This document shows positions 42,146-53,264 of a DNA stretch of 64,000 nt, piece by piece. Numbering within the stretch: the first letter of the stretch is position 1; each line of letters begins with the position of its first letter. Source of the DNA: Piezodorus guildinii (taxonomy: Eukaryota; Arthropoda; Insecta; Hemiptera; Pentatomidae); assembly GCA_023052935.1 (NCBI GenBank), contig CM041292.1, positions 102,154,426 through 102,218,425 on the forward strand, read 5' to 3'. The translations under genes and the position numbers were made by a program. A model generated the notes under the pieces. The model was not told where the DNA came from. It made no database searches and was given only the letters and a program-made list of their open reading frames with translations.

Positions 42146-42759
42146 GATGAATACAATAGAAAAAATAAATATAAAGTCCCCTTATATTGCGAGATAAATA
42201 AAAAAAAAATAATAAATAAAAAAAAAAAGTTATATAGACTTATATAAATTACTAATAATAGAAAATTAACGTAAATATCTTAAAACTAAACTATTTACAA
42301 TATATACATATACATAGAAAACGTAAAACAAAACGAACATTTCTGATTGAGTAAAATAAAAATAAAGTCCTGGAAAAAGAGAAAAAGCACAAAATATAAA
42401 AAATAAAATATTAAAATACAGTCTAACAGGAAGAACATAAAAGTTTATATGACGAATGTCTAGGTTACGAAGTCGGAAATGTCAATATTGCCGACCGAGA
42501 CCTTGTAAACAAAGATGAGGATTAGTAAGTCCTAGCCTAGGCCTTATCTCCAGCCTAGGACGGCCACCAGTCTATTATTGTCTATCGAACTAATTGCCAC
42601 TCACCTCGTGATATGTGTTCGTTAATGTGTTTATCAGTGCAACCACTCACGATTTACAAAGTTTGAAGCATTTTCAAGCAGTATCACATTGATGAGAAGG
42701 AAACTAACATAGAGCAATACGTAAGTAGAACTGTGCCAGTCGCCATTTTAGAAAAACTC
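42146..42759 (-). promoter_or_regulatory. LINE 5' leader / internal promoter region with YY1/Pho-like site
   Basis: The region runs from the ORF1 start to the target duplication and has no coding signal. 42741-42750 reads on the element strand as TAAAATGGCG, close to the YY1/Pleiohomeotic core (AANATGGCG), about 10-19 nt from the element 5' end. An internal promoter near the 5' end is expected of LINEs; the factor is inference. Confidence 0.45.
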
Positions 42760-42770
42760 GTTTCTAATTT

Positions 42771-43334
42771 AAAACAAACATAAGCAAACTTCATGGAAAG
42801 TTTTATTATTTTTAAATCGAATAAATCAGAGATTTTATATATACCAACTACCCCTAAAATAAAATGAAACAAGAATATTTTTTAAAATATTTCTAAATAT
42901 AAAAAAACTGTATCTAATATCAACAGCCGTGTACTGATAATGCCAGGATTATTATCTCAATACATCCAATGTATTTTTGTCTAATGAAAAATTTGGAAAA
43001 GGAAAAATAAGGTTATTATATCTGAATTTTGTTTTTGTTTTTTATTTTGTTTTATGTTTTTTATAGCTATGATTAGTAAAGCCGAACTAAATTATTTTTT
43101 CTGTAAGAATGTTTTACACTATACCGATTCATCTACAAATTCGTGACTTCAAAGTTAATTAATTAATTTAAACTGCAGCATAATTAATTTAGTACACTAT
43201 GGCTAGAATTCGCATTGTACTATCTCATCAATATTATATTGTATTGTGATGAGTTTGACGTGATGCATCAGAAATTATCCGTGATGATATACGGCGGAAG
43301 AGGCCCATCCTATCGGCCAGACTTCGCAAATGTA
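42771..43334. other. AT-rich stretch without genes
   Basis: No coding or repeat signal seen. Confidence 0.4.
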
Positions 43335-43471
43335 TTGGGTTGTGTCACATGTAATGTCTGTTTTCAAGGTAAAGGATTTTTATTAAAAATACGAAATGAA
43401 AATAAGATAATTTTATTCGAAGTATTTTCCTTCTTTTTCTGCACATTTTTCCCAGCGTGACACCAACTTTT

Positions 43472-44331
43472 TTATCCCCGAACTGAAAAACTCTGAGCTT
43501 TGAAGTGAAACAAAATCTGATCATCATTTTCAAAAAGTTTTCCTTTGACGAAGTTGTCTAAATTCCTGAACAGGTGGTAATCTGTTGCAGACAAGTCGGG
43601 AGAATATGGTGGATGCGGAAGAACTTCGTAGCCAAGTTCTTTCAATTTTCGCACGGTATGGTTTGAAATATGGGGTCTAGCGTTGTCGTGTAAGAGTATA
43701 GGACCCTTCCGATTTACCAATCCAGTTTGTTTTTTTAATAATTTTGTGTGCATTTGGTCAATTTCATTGAAGGTACTTTGTAAAGGTTACGTTTCACCTC
43801 TAGGTAATAAAAAGGAATAATGAATTATCCCAGCCATGGACCACCATACTGTAACCATCAATTTTTTGGGATGCAAATTCGGTTTTGGCATTTGCCCCGG
43901 GGTTTAGTGAGGGGTTTTTGCCTCGCAAACAAAGAAACGCAGGTTTCAATTGTGCCGCTCAGTGAGATCATGAGGTTCCCATGTATCGAGCTTTTTAACT
44001 TTCCCAATACACTTAAAATATGTGGAAACGGTAGATGCATTTAGTTGTGCTGAGATTCCTTTAACTGTTTGGTAGGGGTTTCCTTCTACTGTATGTTTGA
44101 GGACATTGTTGTCAATTACGGACGGAGGTCTTCCTCGGGGCAAGTTTTCCAAGTCGGTATCCCCAGCTGAAAACTTAGCAAACCAACGGCGAATGGTCCG
44201 TTCATTAACACTCCCATCCCCAAACGCCTTGCGTCCCATGCCCAAATATTTCTAGCGGCCTCAGCTGCTGAATGGCCGAGTTTAAACTTATGCAAAAATA
44301 TTACTCGAAAATTGCGTGTTTCCATGTTCAT
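43472..44331 (-). pseudogene. Mariner transposase, broken
   Basis: Pieces in three frames: an N-terminal part (FRVIFLHKFKLGHSAAEAAR), the second helix-turn-helix (VNERTIRRWFAKFSAGDTDL, PRGRPPSVID), the linker WEPHDLTERHN, and the catalytic C-terminal part at 43753-43472 with LLHDNARPH and YSPDLSATDYHLF. The two visible aspartates have exactly 34 residues between them (the DD34D spacing). The segment that normally carries the first catalytic aspartate is missing between about 43920 and 43890, and frameshifts occur near 44245, 43950 and 43855. The protein cannot be active. Confidence 0.9.
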
Positions 44332-44425
44332 ATTTGGAGGTATACTAAAAAGTGGGCAATTTATTGGGAAGCTAATGTTTATAATACAAAGGTAGAGGAT
44401 TAGTAACTGTTTACTTTAAATATGT

Positions 44426-44708
44426 TTGTTTATTTATTTAACGTCACTTTATGCTACCATGGCTAATCGGACGATGCTACAGTGGGAGTCCTAAATTTTG
44501 CCTATCCAGTTTTTATTAGGACAGAGATCTTTAACGAGTACCTGACATCGCACAGGCTCGGGACCACCTTTTCGCGTCCCCTCCGAAGGACGGCGTAACT
44601 AAGGATTTTTTACTCCCATTAAAAAATCCTAGGACCAACTGCGGGTTTGAACCCGTGACCTTTAGCATGGGAGGCTGTTACGCTAGCCACCCAGCTACAA
44701 GTGATCCC
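44426..44708 (-). repeat. SINE family B copy with 13-bp TSD
   Basis: ACTTTAAATATGT at 44413-44425 and 44709-44721 bracket it. It reads leftward: GGGATCACTTGTAGCTGGG, then GTGGCTAGCG (A-box region), GGGTTCAAACCC (B box), body with GGAGGGGACGCGAAAAGG, and tail AAATAAATAAACAAA. This is the best-preserved family member and is inserted in the mariner. Confidence 0.9.
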
Positions 44709-44813
44709 ACTTTAAATATGTAAACATTCGGAAGAAAACAACAGAGACCTGCAAAATCCTTTATGTATTTCAGAAACTATAAAAACGGACATTTCATGTG
44801 AAGCAACCCGATA

Positions 44814-45585
44814 GCATCACAAAAATCGTTAGTGCTTGGCTATGAGGCTCTGCCACAACCGCAATAATCTCCGGACCTTTCACCAACTAATTACCATTTT
44901 GTAAATACCTATACCACTTTTTACAGAATGAAAATTTTACTGTACAAAGAGCCTTAGACAATTTTTAAACTCTAATGGTTCCAAATTGCCTTCAAAGAGT
45001 ATAGAAAAGCTATTGAAACGTTGGTCTAAATGCATTGGAAGTAATGGAAAGTATTGTGATAAACAAAAACAGGTATATATTTTTTGTTTTTAAAACCGAA
45101 ATTCTACGCTATTTTCCAGACAACTCAATATCTTGGGATACTTTAAGATTATTGATGGTAAATAGTTGACCTGGCTTTAAGGCGGTATAGACGAACCGAA
45201 ATGATTTTTCTGATCGGAGTCATATATCGCCGGGGGATCAATGATAATCAAAGTTGAGCCTGACAAATTGGCAATAAGGGCTGCTCTCGTGTGGCACAGA
45301 GCAATATTTCAGATCTAAACCTCTGCCTCCTGTTGCATAACCGATATTTACGGTTTGGATTATCGTAGCGAAGGCAAGGGCAAGAATGATAGAGATATCG
45401 TCGTTGGCGCTTTTAAATAGGCAATTTTATGTAACTCTTCTTCATCTCATTATCATAGAAATTATTGAGATCATATCCGATTGTTAATGGTAATAATCGT
45501 GGTGATCTAAATCGTGACACTTAAAATAGAATATTTGAATTATTATTACCAAGAGCTAGTATATTCTTTTTACTATTCTTTTTAC
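44814..45585. other. No recognisable feature
   Basis: No coding or matched repeat signal seen. Confidence 0.4.
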
Positions 45586-46045
45586 TTTCACTTACTATAT
45601 AAAGTAAGGGGAAGTATTGCGATCGTGAAAATATTCGAATTCCAGTTTTCAACGGAAATATACGTTCTAGGGTTCCCTGAGTCCAAATAACCAAGTTCCG
45701 CAAAAATATCTGTGTGTGGTAACTCTGTGGTAAAACTGAAATTTCATATTTAAGACAACTATACGCCCGAGGTGTTACAAAAACTTTTTTATCAAAATCG
45801 GCTAACCAGAAGAGCCACTTTATACCATGCATATTGCACCTTCTTAGCATTTTCTCAAAAACGGTTCTGACGATTTTGATTAAACTCTGTATATCGATGT
45901 AAAATTCAATATGCTTTAATATCATGTAGGTTTCATTCTGATTAAAATAGTCTGACAGGGCTTAAATGCCGATATTTTAAATTTTCTTCTTTTAAAGTAC
46001 CTTAAATTTTGTTGATTTTATAAAAATAACTATCACCTTATCTTA
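45586..46045 (+). repeat. Family A 5' half
   Basis: Starts ACTTTCACTTACTATATAAA, runs through GCGATCGTGAAAATATTCG, ATACGCCCGAGGTGTTAC and GACAGGGCTTAAATGCCG, and is cut off at about 46045 by the 21-bp tandem repeat. Confidence 0.85.
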
Positions 46046-46054
46046 TTATATAGC

Positions 46055-46210
46055 ATTTCCAAGTCGATTGTAACCTTTTCCAAGTCAAATGTAACTTTTT
46101 CCATTTCAAATGTAACTTTTTCCATTTCAAATGAAACCTTTTCCAAGTCAAATGTAACCTTTTCCATTTCAAATGTTACCTTTTCCAAGTCAAATGTTAC
46201 CTTTTTCTTA
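46055..46210. repeat. 21-bp tandem repeat, ~7 units
   Basis: Units of the form TTTTCCAAGTCAAATGTAACC alternate with TTTTCCATTTCAAATGTAAC variants. Two unit subtypes (AAGTC and ATTTC) interleave. Confidence 0.85.
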
Positions 46211-46439
46211 ATTTCTAGCCTTAAATATTCCGTTTTATTTATTTATTTATTGAAAAATAATTAGTTTAATTAACATTATGACTTTTTTAATAATTTTGGC
46301 ATATCCTATCGCTATTTTTTTTTTTTTTAGATATTTGATATCAAGTTCTGTTTTTTACTAGCTAATATTTAAAAAAATTAATTATCTATTTAGTTTTAAG
46401 ATAGTTGTTGATTTGGATTTTTTAGAGAGGAGGGGTAGT

Positions 46440-48320
46440 TTTTTTTGAATAATTAATGTGTTTTCGGGTATTATAATTAATTTTTTAGAGCTGTATTTTT
46501 TATCGCTAGCGCGCATGTTAACTCGCATTTACTTTTAATCTTTTTAATTGATGTAGGAGTTGATAGTTGAGTTTTCAGGTCTTATAGTTACGTTTTATTT
46601 TTTTATTGTTCCCATGCATTTTAACTCGAACTTACTTTTCATATTTTTTACTGTAATAAGGGTTGATAATTGTCTTTTCGGGTCTTATTATTACGTTTTT
46701 CGAGCTGTGTTTTTACAGCTCGCGTGCATTTTAACTTGAATTTACTGTTAATATTTTTTAATGTCATAAAGGTTGATAATCGTGTTTTCGGGCTTTTGAT
46801 TACGTTTTTCAACTATGTTTTTTATCGCTCTCGCTTATTTTAACTATAATTTACTTTTTATGTTTTTTATTAATATAGGGATTGATAATTGTGTTTTCGG
46901 GTCCTATAATCACGATTTTTGAGGTTTATTTTTTTATCGCTCCCATGCAATTTAACTCGAATTTATTTTTAATGTTTTTTATTGATATAGGGATTAATTA
47001 ACGTGCTTTGGGGGGTTATGATTACGTTTTTCGAGCTGTATTTTTTATCGCTCTCAATTATTTTAACTCGAATTTACTTTTAATGTTTTTTATTGATATA
47101 TGGATTAATTATTTTGCTTTCGGGTGGTTATGATTACGTTTTTCGAGCTGTATTTTGTTATCGCTCGCGCTTATTTTAACTAAAATTTACTTTTTATGTT
47201 TTTTATTGATACAGGGGTTGATAATTGTGTTTTCGGGTCCTATAATTACGTTTTTTGTTTTATTTTGTCATCGCTCCCACGCATTTATCTCGAATTTACT
47301 TTTAATGTTTTTTATTGATATAGGGATTAATTAATGTGCTCTCGGGAAGCTATGATAACGTTTTTCCAGCTCGTCTTTTATCGCTCATGCGTATTTCAAC
47401 TTGCATTCACTTTCAATATTTTTATTTTTATAGAGATCTATCCTTGTGTTTTCGCGGGGTTATGAAAATGTTAAAAAGCTTTTTTATTATCACTCGTGCG
47501 GATTTCAACTCGCCTTTATTTTTGATATTGGGATTGTTTATTTTGTTTTTGGTTCTCATTATAAGGTTGCTGTCGTTTAGCTTTTTTTCTTTTTTTTATT
47601 ATTATTTTATAAAAGGATTAGTTATAGTTCCTTTTCTAGCGTCCTAAGTAAATTTTTATAACTAAATTTTTTGTAAAGGGTCCGCTTCCTAACTTGGTCT
47701 TACAATTATTTGATAATTTAATTGAGGAATCGTTTATTCTATTTTCGGGTGTTCTGATAACATTATTTGAACCAAATTTGTTATCGCTTTTACTCATTTT
47801 AAGTTACTGTTCCTATTTCATAAATATTCGATAGAGAGATCGTTTATAGTGTTTTCGGGAATACTAATAGACTTTATGACATTTTTTTATAGCTAGTGCA
47901 CATTTTAACTTAAATGAAAAGTGATCTAGAAGAATGCGCAATTGCGATGTAATGTCCAGATCAAAAAATGTAACCAGATCCTGCAAAAAACACAATAAAT
48001 AATTTTTGCATCAAATTATAACATAATACCTACGGTATGTAGAAATTCCCAAGCGCATAAAAGAATAAAGTTCAAAACACGTTATGAGAATCCTCTAAAA
48101 CAAAACAAAAAAAGACCACTGCAAATGCTAGTTGAAATGAGAGCAAGCGACAATAAAAACAGCTTAAAAAACGTAATCACAAGACCCGAAAAGATAATTA
48201 CAAACCTCTATAACAATAAAAAATATTAAAAGTAAATTCGAGTTAAAATGCGTGGGAGCGATAAAAAAATAAAACTAAAAAAACCTAATTATAGGACCCG
48301 AAAGCGCAGAGATAGTCAGT
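46440..48320. repeat. ~110-bp satellite array with inverted units
   Basis: Anchors of the form GTGTTTTCGGG occur at about 46461, 46572, 46675, 46785, 46894, 47006, 47117, 47230, 47339, 47449, then weaker ones near 47547, 47740 and 47853, so the monomer is 103-113 bp. Each unit contains TTACGTTTTTCGAGCTGT, TATCGCTC and TTTACTTTTAATG blocks. At about 48120-48315 the same blocks run in reverse orientation (ACGTAATCACAAGACCCGAA, AAAAGTAAATTCGAGTTAAA), separated by about 200 bp of other sequence. Confidence 0.85.
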
Positions 48321-48947
48321 CGCACTAAAATTTCCAAACTAATTACTAGGAAACCATCAAAATCATAAATGTGAGGTATTCCATGAGATCATTATCCGAT
48401 AAGTGATGTTTAATGCCCTTAGAAAGTGCCAGTGCTCTGAAGAGATTGGATATTAAAAGGTTATTTCCTCCTTTTTTTTTTTTTTTTTTTTTTTTTACTC
48501 CAAGATGGGAATTAAATCACTTGAATCAGAAATCTATTTGACTTCGGCGGTCATATTTTTCTCTTTAAATACCGATCAGGAGGTCCTCCATTATCAGTTT
48601 TCGTGATGCTACTTGTTGAATGAAGCGATTGTATCTGTGTGAACAATAATTAAGATTAGTTAAATAGTATTTCTATCAGTTAAAAGAATATATATATTTT
48701 TTATCTATCCTCTTTACGGAAGTATGGTCTATATTTATAAAAGAAAGTCACATTCCCTCAATTTTATGGTCATCGCAGAATTTAAAAAATGACTATGGTT
48801 GTGAAGCTGAATATTTCCAGGAGTTTTATTTTTTATTTTTTTTAAGTACTCATTTGAATGACAATCGAATGCCTAACTGGCCAAAAGCCTAAAAATCATC
48901 TTAAGCTAAACATTATCACTAAAGATCTTAAACTTATATTTTCAACA
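48321..48947. other. Non-coding, with T tract
   Basis: Includes a T run of about 24 at 48473-48496. No gene seen. Confidence 0.45.
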
Positions 48948-50054
48948 TCTATATATATAAAAATCTCGTGTCACAATTTTTGTTCGCGATAAACTCTGAA
49001 ATTACTGAACCGACTTTGATCAAACTTCGCAAGTATCTGTTATTTGGTCCAACTTAGATGATAGGATAGTTTTTATTACTATTCTAAATGGTTGAAAAAT
49101 ATATTTTTCTATAACGTAAAACAAAATTTGTTTAACTTTGGCAACACTGGTTCCCAGTAAAACCTTCCCATATCTTCACATATGTGATTATTAATTCAAA
49201 TAAAAGTGTGTGTTGATTGTTTCTATGCGTTATTATTTATAAAATATACATTCACATTATAGTTTCCATTTATAATAAAATACATATCACTATACGTTTC
49301 CAAGTACTTAAGTACTTATTTGAACGACTTGCTATGAGTTATGAGTTGCAAAGGAGTTATGATGATATACAACGGTTATGTTTAAAAGATAAAACAATGT
49401 TATTGAATAATTTGGATGTGGCTACTTGGTACTGCTATGTTATTGTAACATTGAGTAAATAAAATTGATATCTGACATGAAATAATAATCTTTTATTTAT
49501 CATAAACAGAGTAACTCATTGCTATTCACCTGTATTTATTTTATATAGCCTCATTCAACATAGTCACTATTAACATCTTTCGTAATTTGTAGCACTTTTA
49601 ATTTAAATTATTTTATTTATCAAATTGAATTCACCAAACCCCGAACAAAGATAAAGAAGTGTATTAATACCTTCACTTATTATACTATTATATAGTAAGG
49701 GAAAGTATTGCGATCGTGAAAATTTTTGGATTTCAGTTTTCAGCGGAAATACACGTTTTAGAGGGTCTCCTGAGTCCAAATAACCAAGTCCCGCAAAAAT
49801 TTCTGTGTGTGTGTGCCCGCGTGCGTATGTGTGTGAACTCCCGGGCGGAAACGAATAATATTATGAAGCTGAAATTTCAAATTTAAGACAACTATACGCC
49901 CGAGATGTTAACAAAACTTTTTCATCAAAATCAGCTAACCAGAAGAGCCACTTTATACCATGCATATCGTACCTTTTTTTTTTTAACGCATATATGCAAA
50001 TTTAAATAAAGATGAAATGAAATATTAGCGAGCTAAGCCGCGGGTTACAGCTAG
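48948..50054 (+). mobile_element. Non-autonomous Helitron (about 1.1 kb) carrying a family A fragment
   Basis: 5' end TCTATATATATAAAAATCTC, then GTGTCAC; 3' end GCGAGCTAAGCCGCGGG (short hairpin), then TTACAGCTAG. The element sits between host A (48947) and T (50055). It has no Rep or helicase coding. A family A 5' fragment (49675-49975) lies inside, so the Helitron captured it or was invaded by it. Confidence 0.75.
49675..49975 (+). repeat. Family A 5' fragment inside Helitron
   Basis: From CTTCACTTATTATACTATT and TATAGTAAGGGAAAG through CGGGCGGAAACG and CGCCCGAGATGTTAAC to ATACCATGCATATCG, then a T tract. Confidence 0.8.
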
Positions 50055-50055
50055 T

Positions 50056-51040
50056 ATACAAATATAGTTAAGTATATTGCTATTCGAATCAACATTTCGT
50101 GTTTATGTTCCCATGGAAACATGTTTAATTAATTTATTAAAAACGCTGCAAATTATGACACAATGGTTTATTATTATTAAAAACGACGATTTATAATCAA
50201 TATATTTAAGTATATATATAAAATAAAACAACAAATTTAAGAACACAATCTATCGACTACAAAAGAAAAAGACTAAGCATATAAGAATGAAATAAAACAT
50301 TGTGAGTATGCTCTAAAAAACTCTTTAAATTTTGCTGATAATAAAACAACTATTTTAAATAAATTATTTGTTTAGGTTCTATACCATACTAAAATAAGCA
50401 TAATTTTACCATCTGTATTGCAGAAACATTTGTGACAGGAAATAAACAACAAAACATAAGTCTAAAATAACTTTAACAAGCATTCTCTTCACTATGAATT
50501 GATTGCTCAAGCATTCCAAATGTTTGTTATGGTCTGCTTCATTCTTGAAAGCAAATATCATGTGATAATTAATTTTAATCTTTACACTTAACATTAGACA
50601 GTTAATCGTATATTTGGCATGATAAGACCAAATGTTGCTAATGATGAAATTGATTCATTCACTGAATTGTTATGTAATTTTAAGATTAACCAACGTTTTC
50701 GATTATAATTATGCATTTTCTATGCAATAAAACTCATTTTTACCTATTCATACGATGAAAAAAAAAGAAAGCGTTCAAACTTAAATTTGTGAAAAATATT
50801 CTGTCAACCATTTACTAAACATGAATTCAATAACCTTAAATATGGCGTATTAATTATGAAACGTAAATAAATTTGGAAACTTATACCTTCTTATTAAAAG
50901 AACAATCGACAATTGAGACGTTATTTTCAAAAAGAATCTATATCCACTCTTGGAAATTTTGTAAGAAGATAATTCACATTACTATATTTTGAAACCCACT
51001 TATTTGATTACTTTCGCATTAAAATTTAGAATATATTACT
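50056..51040. other. AT-rich stretch without genes
   Basis: No coding or repeat signal seen. Confidence 0.4.
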
Positions 51041-51177
51041 TTCACTTACTATATATAGTAAAGGGAAGTATTGTGATCGTGAAAATTTTCGAATTCCAGT
51101 TTTCAACGGAAATATACGTTTTAGGGTCCCCTGAGTCCAAATAACCAAGTCCCGCAAAAAGGTCTGTGTGTGTGTCT

Positions 51178-51257
<80 letters not shown>

Positions 51258-51579
51258 TAACTCCCGGGCGGAAACGGTAAGTCCTATGAAACTGAAATGA
51301 TAATGATATACCGTTGGAAAGCTAAAGGTTTTAGAAAAAATATCATCTCATACACAAGCTTTTAGATGTTGATAGAGAGTGATGAGAAGAAGATAAAACT
51401 AACTGATTATTGTAGATAATAATATAATAGATTTTTAAATGAAACACATGTTTCTATAGAAATTCAATTTGATTAATTCCTTAATAGTTTCAGGTATTTT
51501 CATCTCTAACTGTATTTGAAAATTCTTTCATTGATTTTAAAAATCGAGGTAAGCGAAAGTCGTGTGTTGCCCGCACCAG
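51041..51579 (+). repeat. Family A copy with internal deletion and (GT)n
   Basis: 5' block ACTTTCACTTACTATATATA to CCAAGTCCCGCAAAAAGG, a GT repeat at 51168-51254, CTCCCGGGCGGAAACGG, then a jump to the distal block (CCGTTGGAAAGCTAAAGG) and the end AGGTAAGCGAAAGTCGTG. About half the interior is missing. The microsatellite sits at the same place where other copies show TGTGTGTG, so it grows from a family-internal seed. Confidence 0.85.
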
Positions 51580-52925
51580 ATTTTTTTTTTTATTATATTA
51601 ATAACACCATATTAAAGTTATGAAATGGAATGTTTTAGTATGATTTAGAACGAAACTACATGTGTAATTAGTACCATTAAAATTAGATAAAACTAAATGA
51701 TGACAATAAAAATATATCAAAAAAATAAATTCGTAAAAAATTTAGCTTGAGCACCTTTTGGAAATTAACGAATCAATTATGCTAGGGGGAAAATATAGCG
51801 AAACATTACACCAAGAATAGTGAGCAATGTAAATACATAACTTAAAATTATTTCAATTTTTTTCTTCTTGGGTAAACATACTAAAAACTCATCATCAAAA
51901 CTTTCTGAAATAAATAAGTCAATTAATGAACATGATTTAAAATATTAGAATAAATCATCTAGTGCATTTGGTCCGGATAGGAATGAATGTATTTATACCA
52001 CTACTAATAGGAGATTGCCAGGATGCACGGTCAACCACCAGGTTTTTTTCCTCAATTCATTGAATAGCCCGAAAGGGACCCCGGATCCCGATTTTGAAAT
52101 AAATTGTCAGAAATCAATCAAATCTGTAGGGTAATTATTATTTTATAAATATTTTTTCTAAATGTGAATCAATGTTTTATAGACAGTTTAAAACTTCATT
52201 ATTTCTAAATTTATGTCACAAAAAGGAAATTTTAATAAGGAGATATCTGGAATTTTAATTTAAAATATATATCTTTAAGCAAGGCTTTGTGGTCATCAGC
52301 TGTACTAGAGTAATTTTCGCTCGATCGATGTCCATTTTCCTCTCTATTTGCTATTCCATTAAAACACACGTCTCACAAGCGTAGGTAGCTAGAGATCTCA
52401 CCAATGGATATCAAAATAGTCAAACAGTAAAACATGTATGAAGGATAATCGCTGGAGTAATATAGGTTGAGAGAGGAAAGGAAGGTAGGCAATCCTGACG
52501 GATGTAATCCCTCAAGATAGGCTGGATGAGGCATAAGGGATGCCAGGAGGGCAATAGGCTTCAACAGATCACCCAGTGCCGCCTCACGTCAAATACCGTC
52601 CAAAGCGGATTTATGTCTAAGAATGTTTTCTGATCCGGCTCAGCATATAACGAAATGACTTTATTGGATCCTATAGATATTTTCGATTGTTTTTCCACTT
52701 TATAGCCAGTTTATTTAATTTTTTTTATTGTCATTCCTTATACATATTTAATTTCTATAAGAAAAAAAGTCAGCGATGGTCACGGAAAGAATTTATTACT
52801 GTACTTGATACAATATCATAACTGAAATAACCATATAAATAAAATTATATTGGCTATGATTGTTGGGTTTGTACAGCTTCATAGGTAAGTGGTGTCCTGC
52901 ATTAAGATAAAATAAAATATTTACA
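51580..52925. other. No gene; one GC-richer unclassified block
   Basis: 52290-52680 is more complex than the AT-rich flanks but has no supportable frame and no match in the window. Confidence 0.35.
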
Positions 52926-52988
52926 AAAATCTGGGCAACACACGACTTTCACTTGCCTCGACTGTTAAAATCAATTTAAAAACTATTT

Positions 52989-53042
<54 letters not shown>
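52926..53042 (-). repeat. Family A terminal fragment and (TA)n
   Basis: Complement of the family A end (ACACACGACTTTCACTTGCC, then AAATCAATTTAAAAA) up to about 52990, then about 24 TA units. Confidence 0.8.
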
Positions 53043-53044
<2 letters not shown>

Positions 53045-53264
53045 AAAACTATAAAAACTATAATAAAACTATTATTACCCTCAAAATTTGAGGTCTTACG
53101 TTTCAAGATATGTAAAACCAGAATAACGATTTTAAGAAAAATCCTATTTCCACTATAAGAATTAATATAAAAATAAATACCAAAAATTTACAGCCACATT
53201 AACTATTATACTCTAATATAGTTATTTGGAAATATTAAACCATTGTTTAATAATTTGCAGCATT

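Larger units (their letters stand above)
37668..42759 (-). mobile_element. Full-length Jockey-type LINE with 11-bp TSD
   Basis: It has two long, intact, overlapping ORFs, a 5' leader of about 0.6 kb, a 3' UTR with AATAAA (complement near 37688-37694) and a poly(A) tail (T run 37665-37679). GTTTCTAATTT occurs at 37657-37667 and 42760-42770; its 3' T overlaps the tail, so the exact edge is ambiguous. The intact ORFs indicate a young and possibly competent copy, the likely source type of the fragments at 15640, 22600 and 31215. Confidence 0.88.
43335..44811 (-). mobile_element. Mariner element, inactive, with nested SINE
   Basis: Inverted ends TTGGGTTGTGTCACATGTAA (43335 onward) and, in complement, TCGGGTTGCTTCACATGAAA (ending 44811) are about 28 bp and imperfect. 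TA target duplications lie at 43333-43334 and 44812-44813. Without the 283-bp SINE and its duplication, the length is about 1.18 kb, shorter than a usual ~1.3 kb mariner because of an internal deletion. Confidence 0.9.

Noticed and set aside
46055..46210. CRISPR array
   Set aside because: The units are contiguous 21-bp tandem repeats without unique spacers, in a eukaryotic genome.
47336..47647. 103-residue membrane-like protein
   Set aside because: It lies in the T-rich satellite array, and its hydrophobicity follows from T-rich codons.
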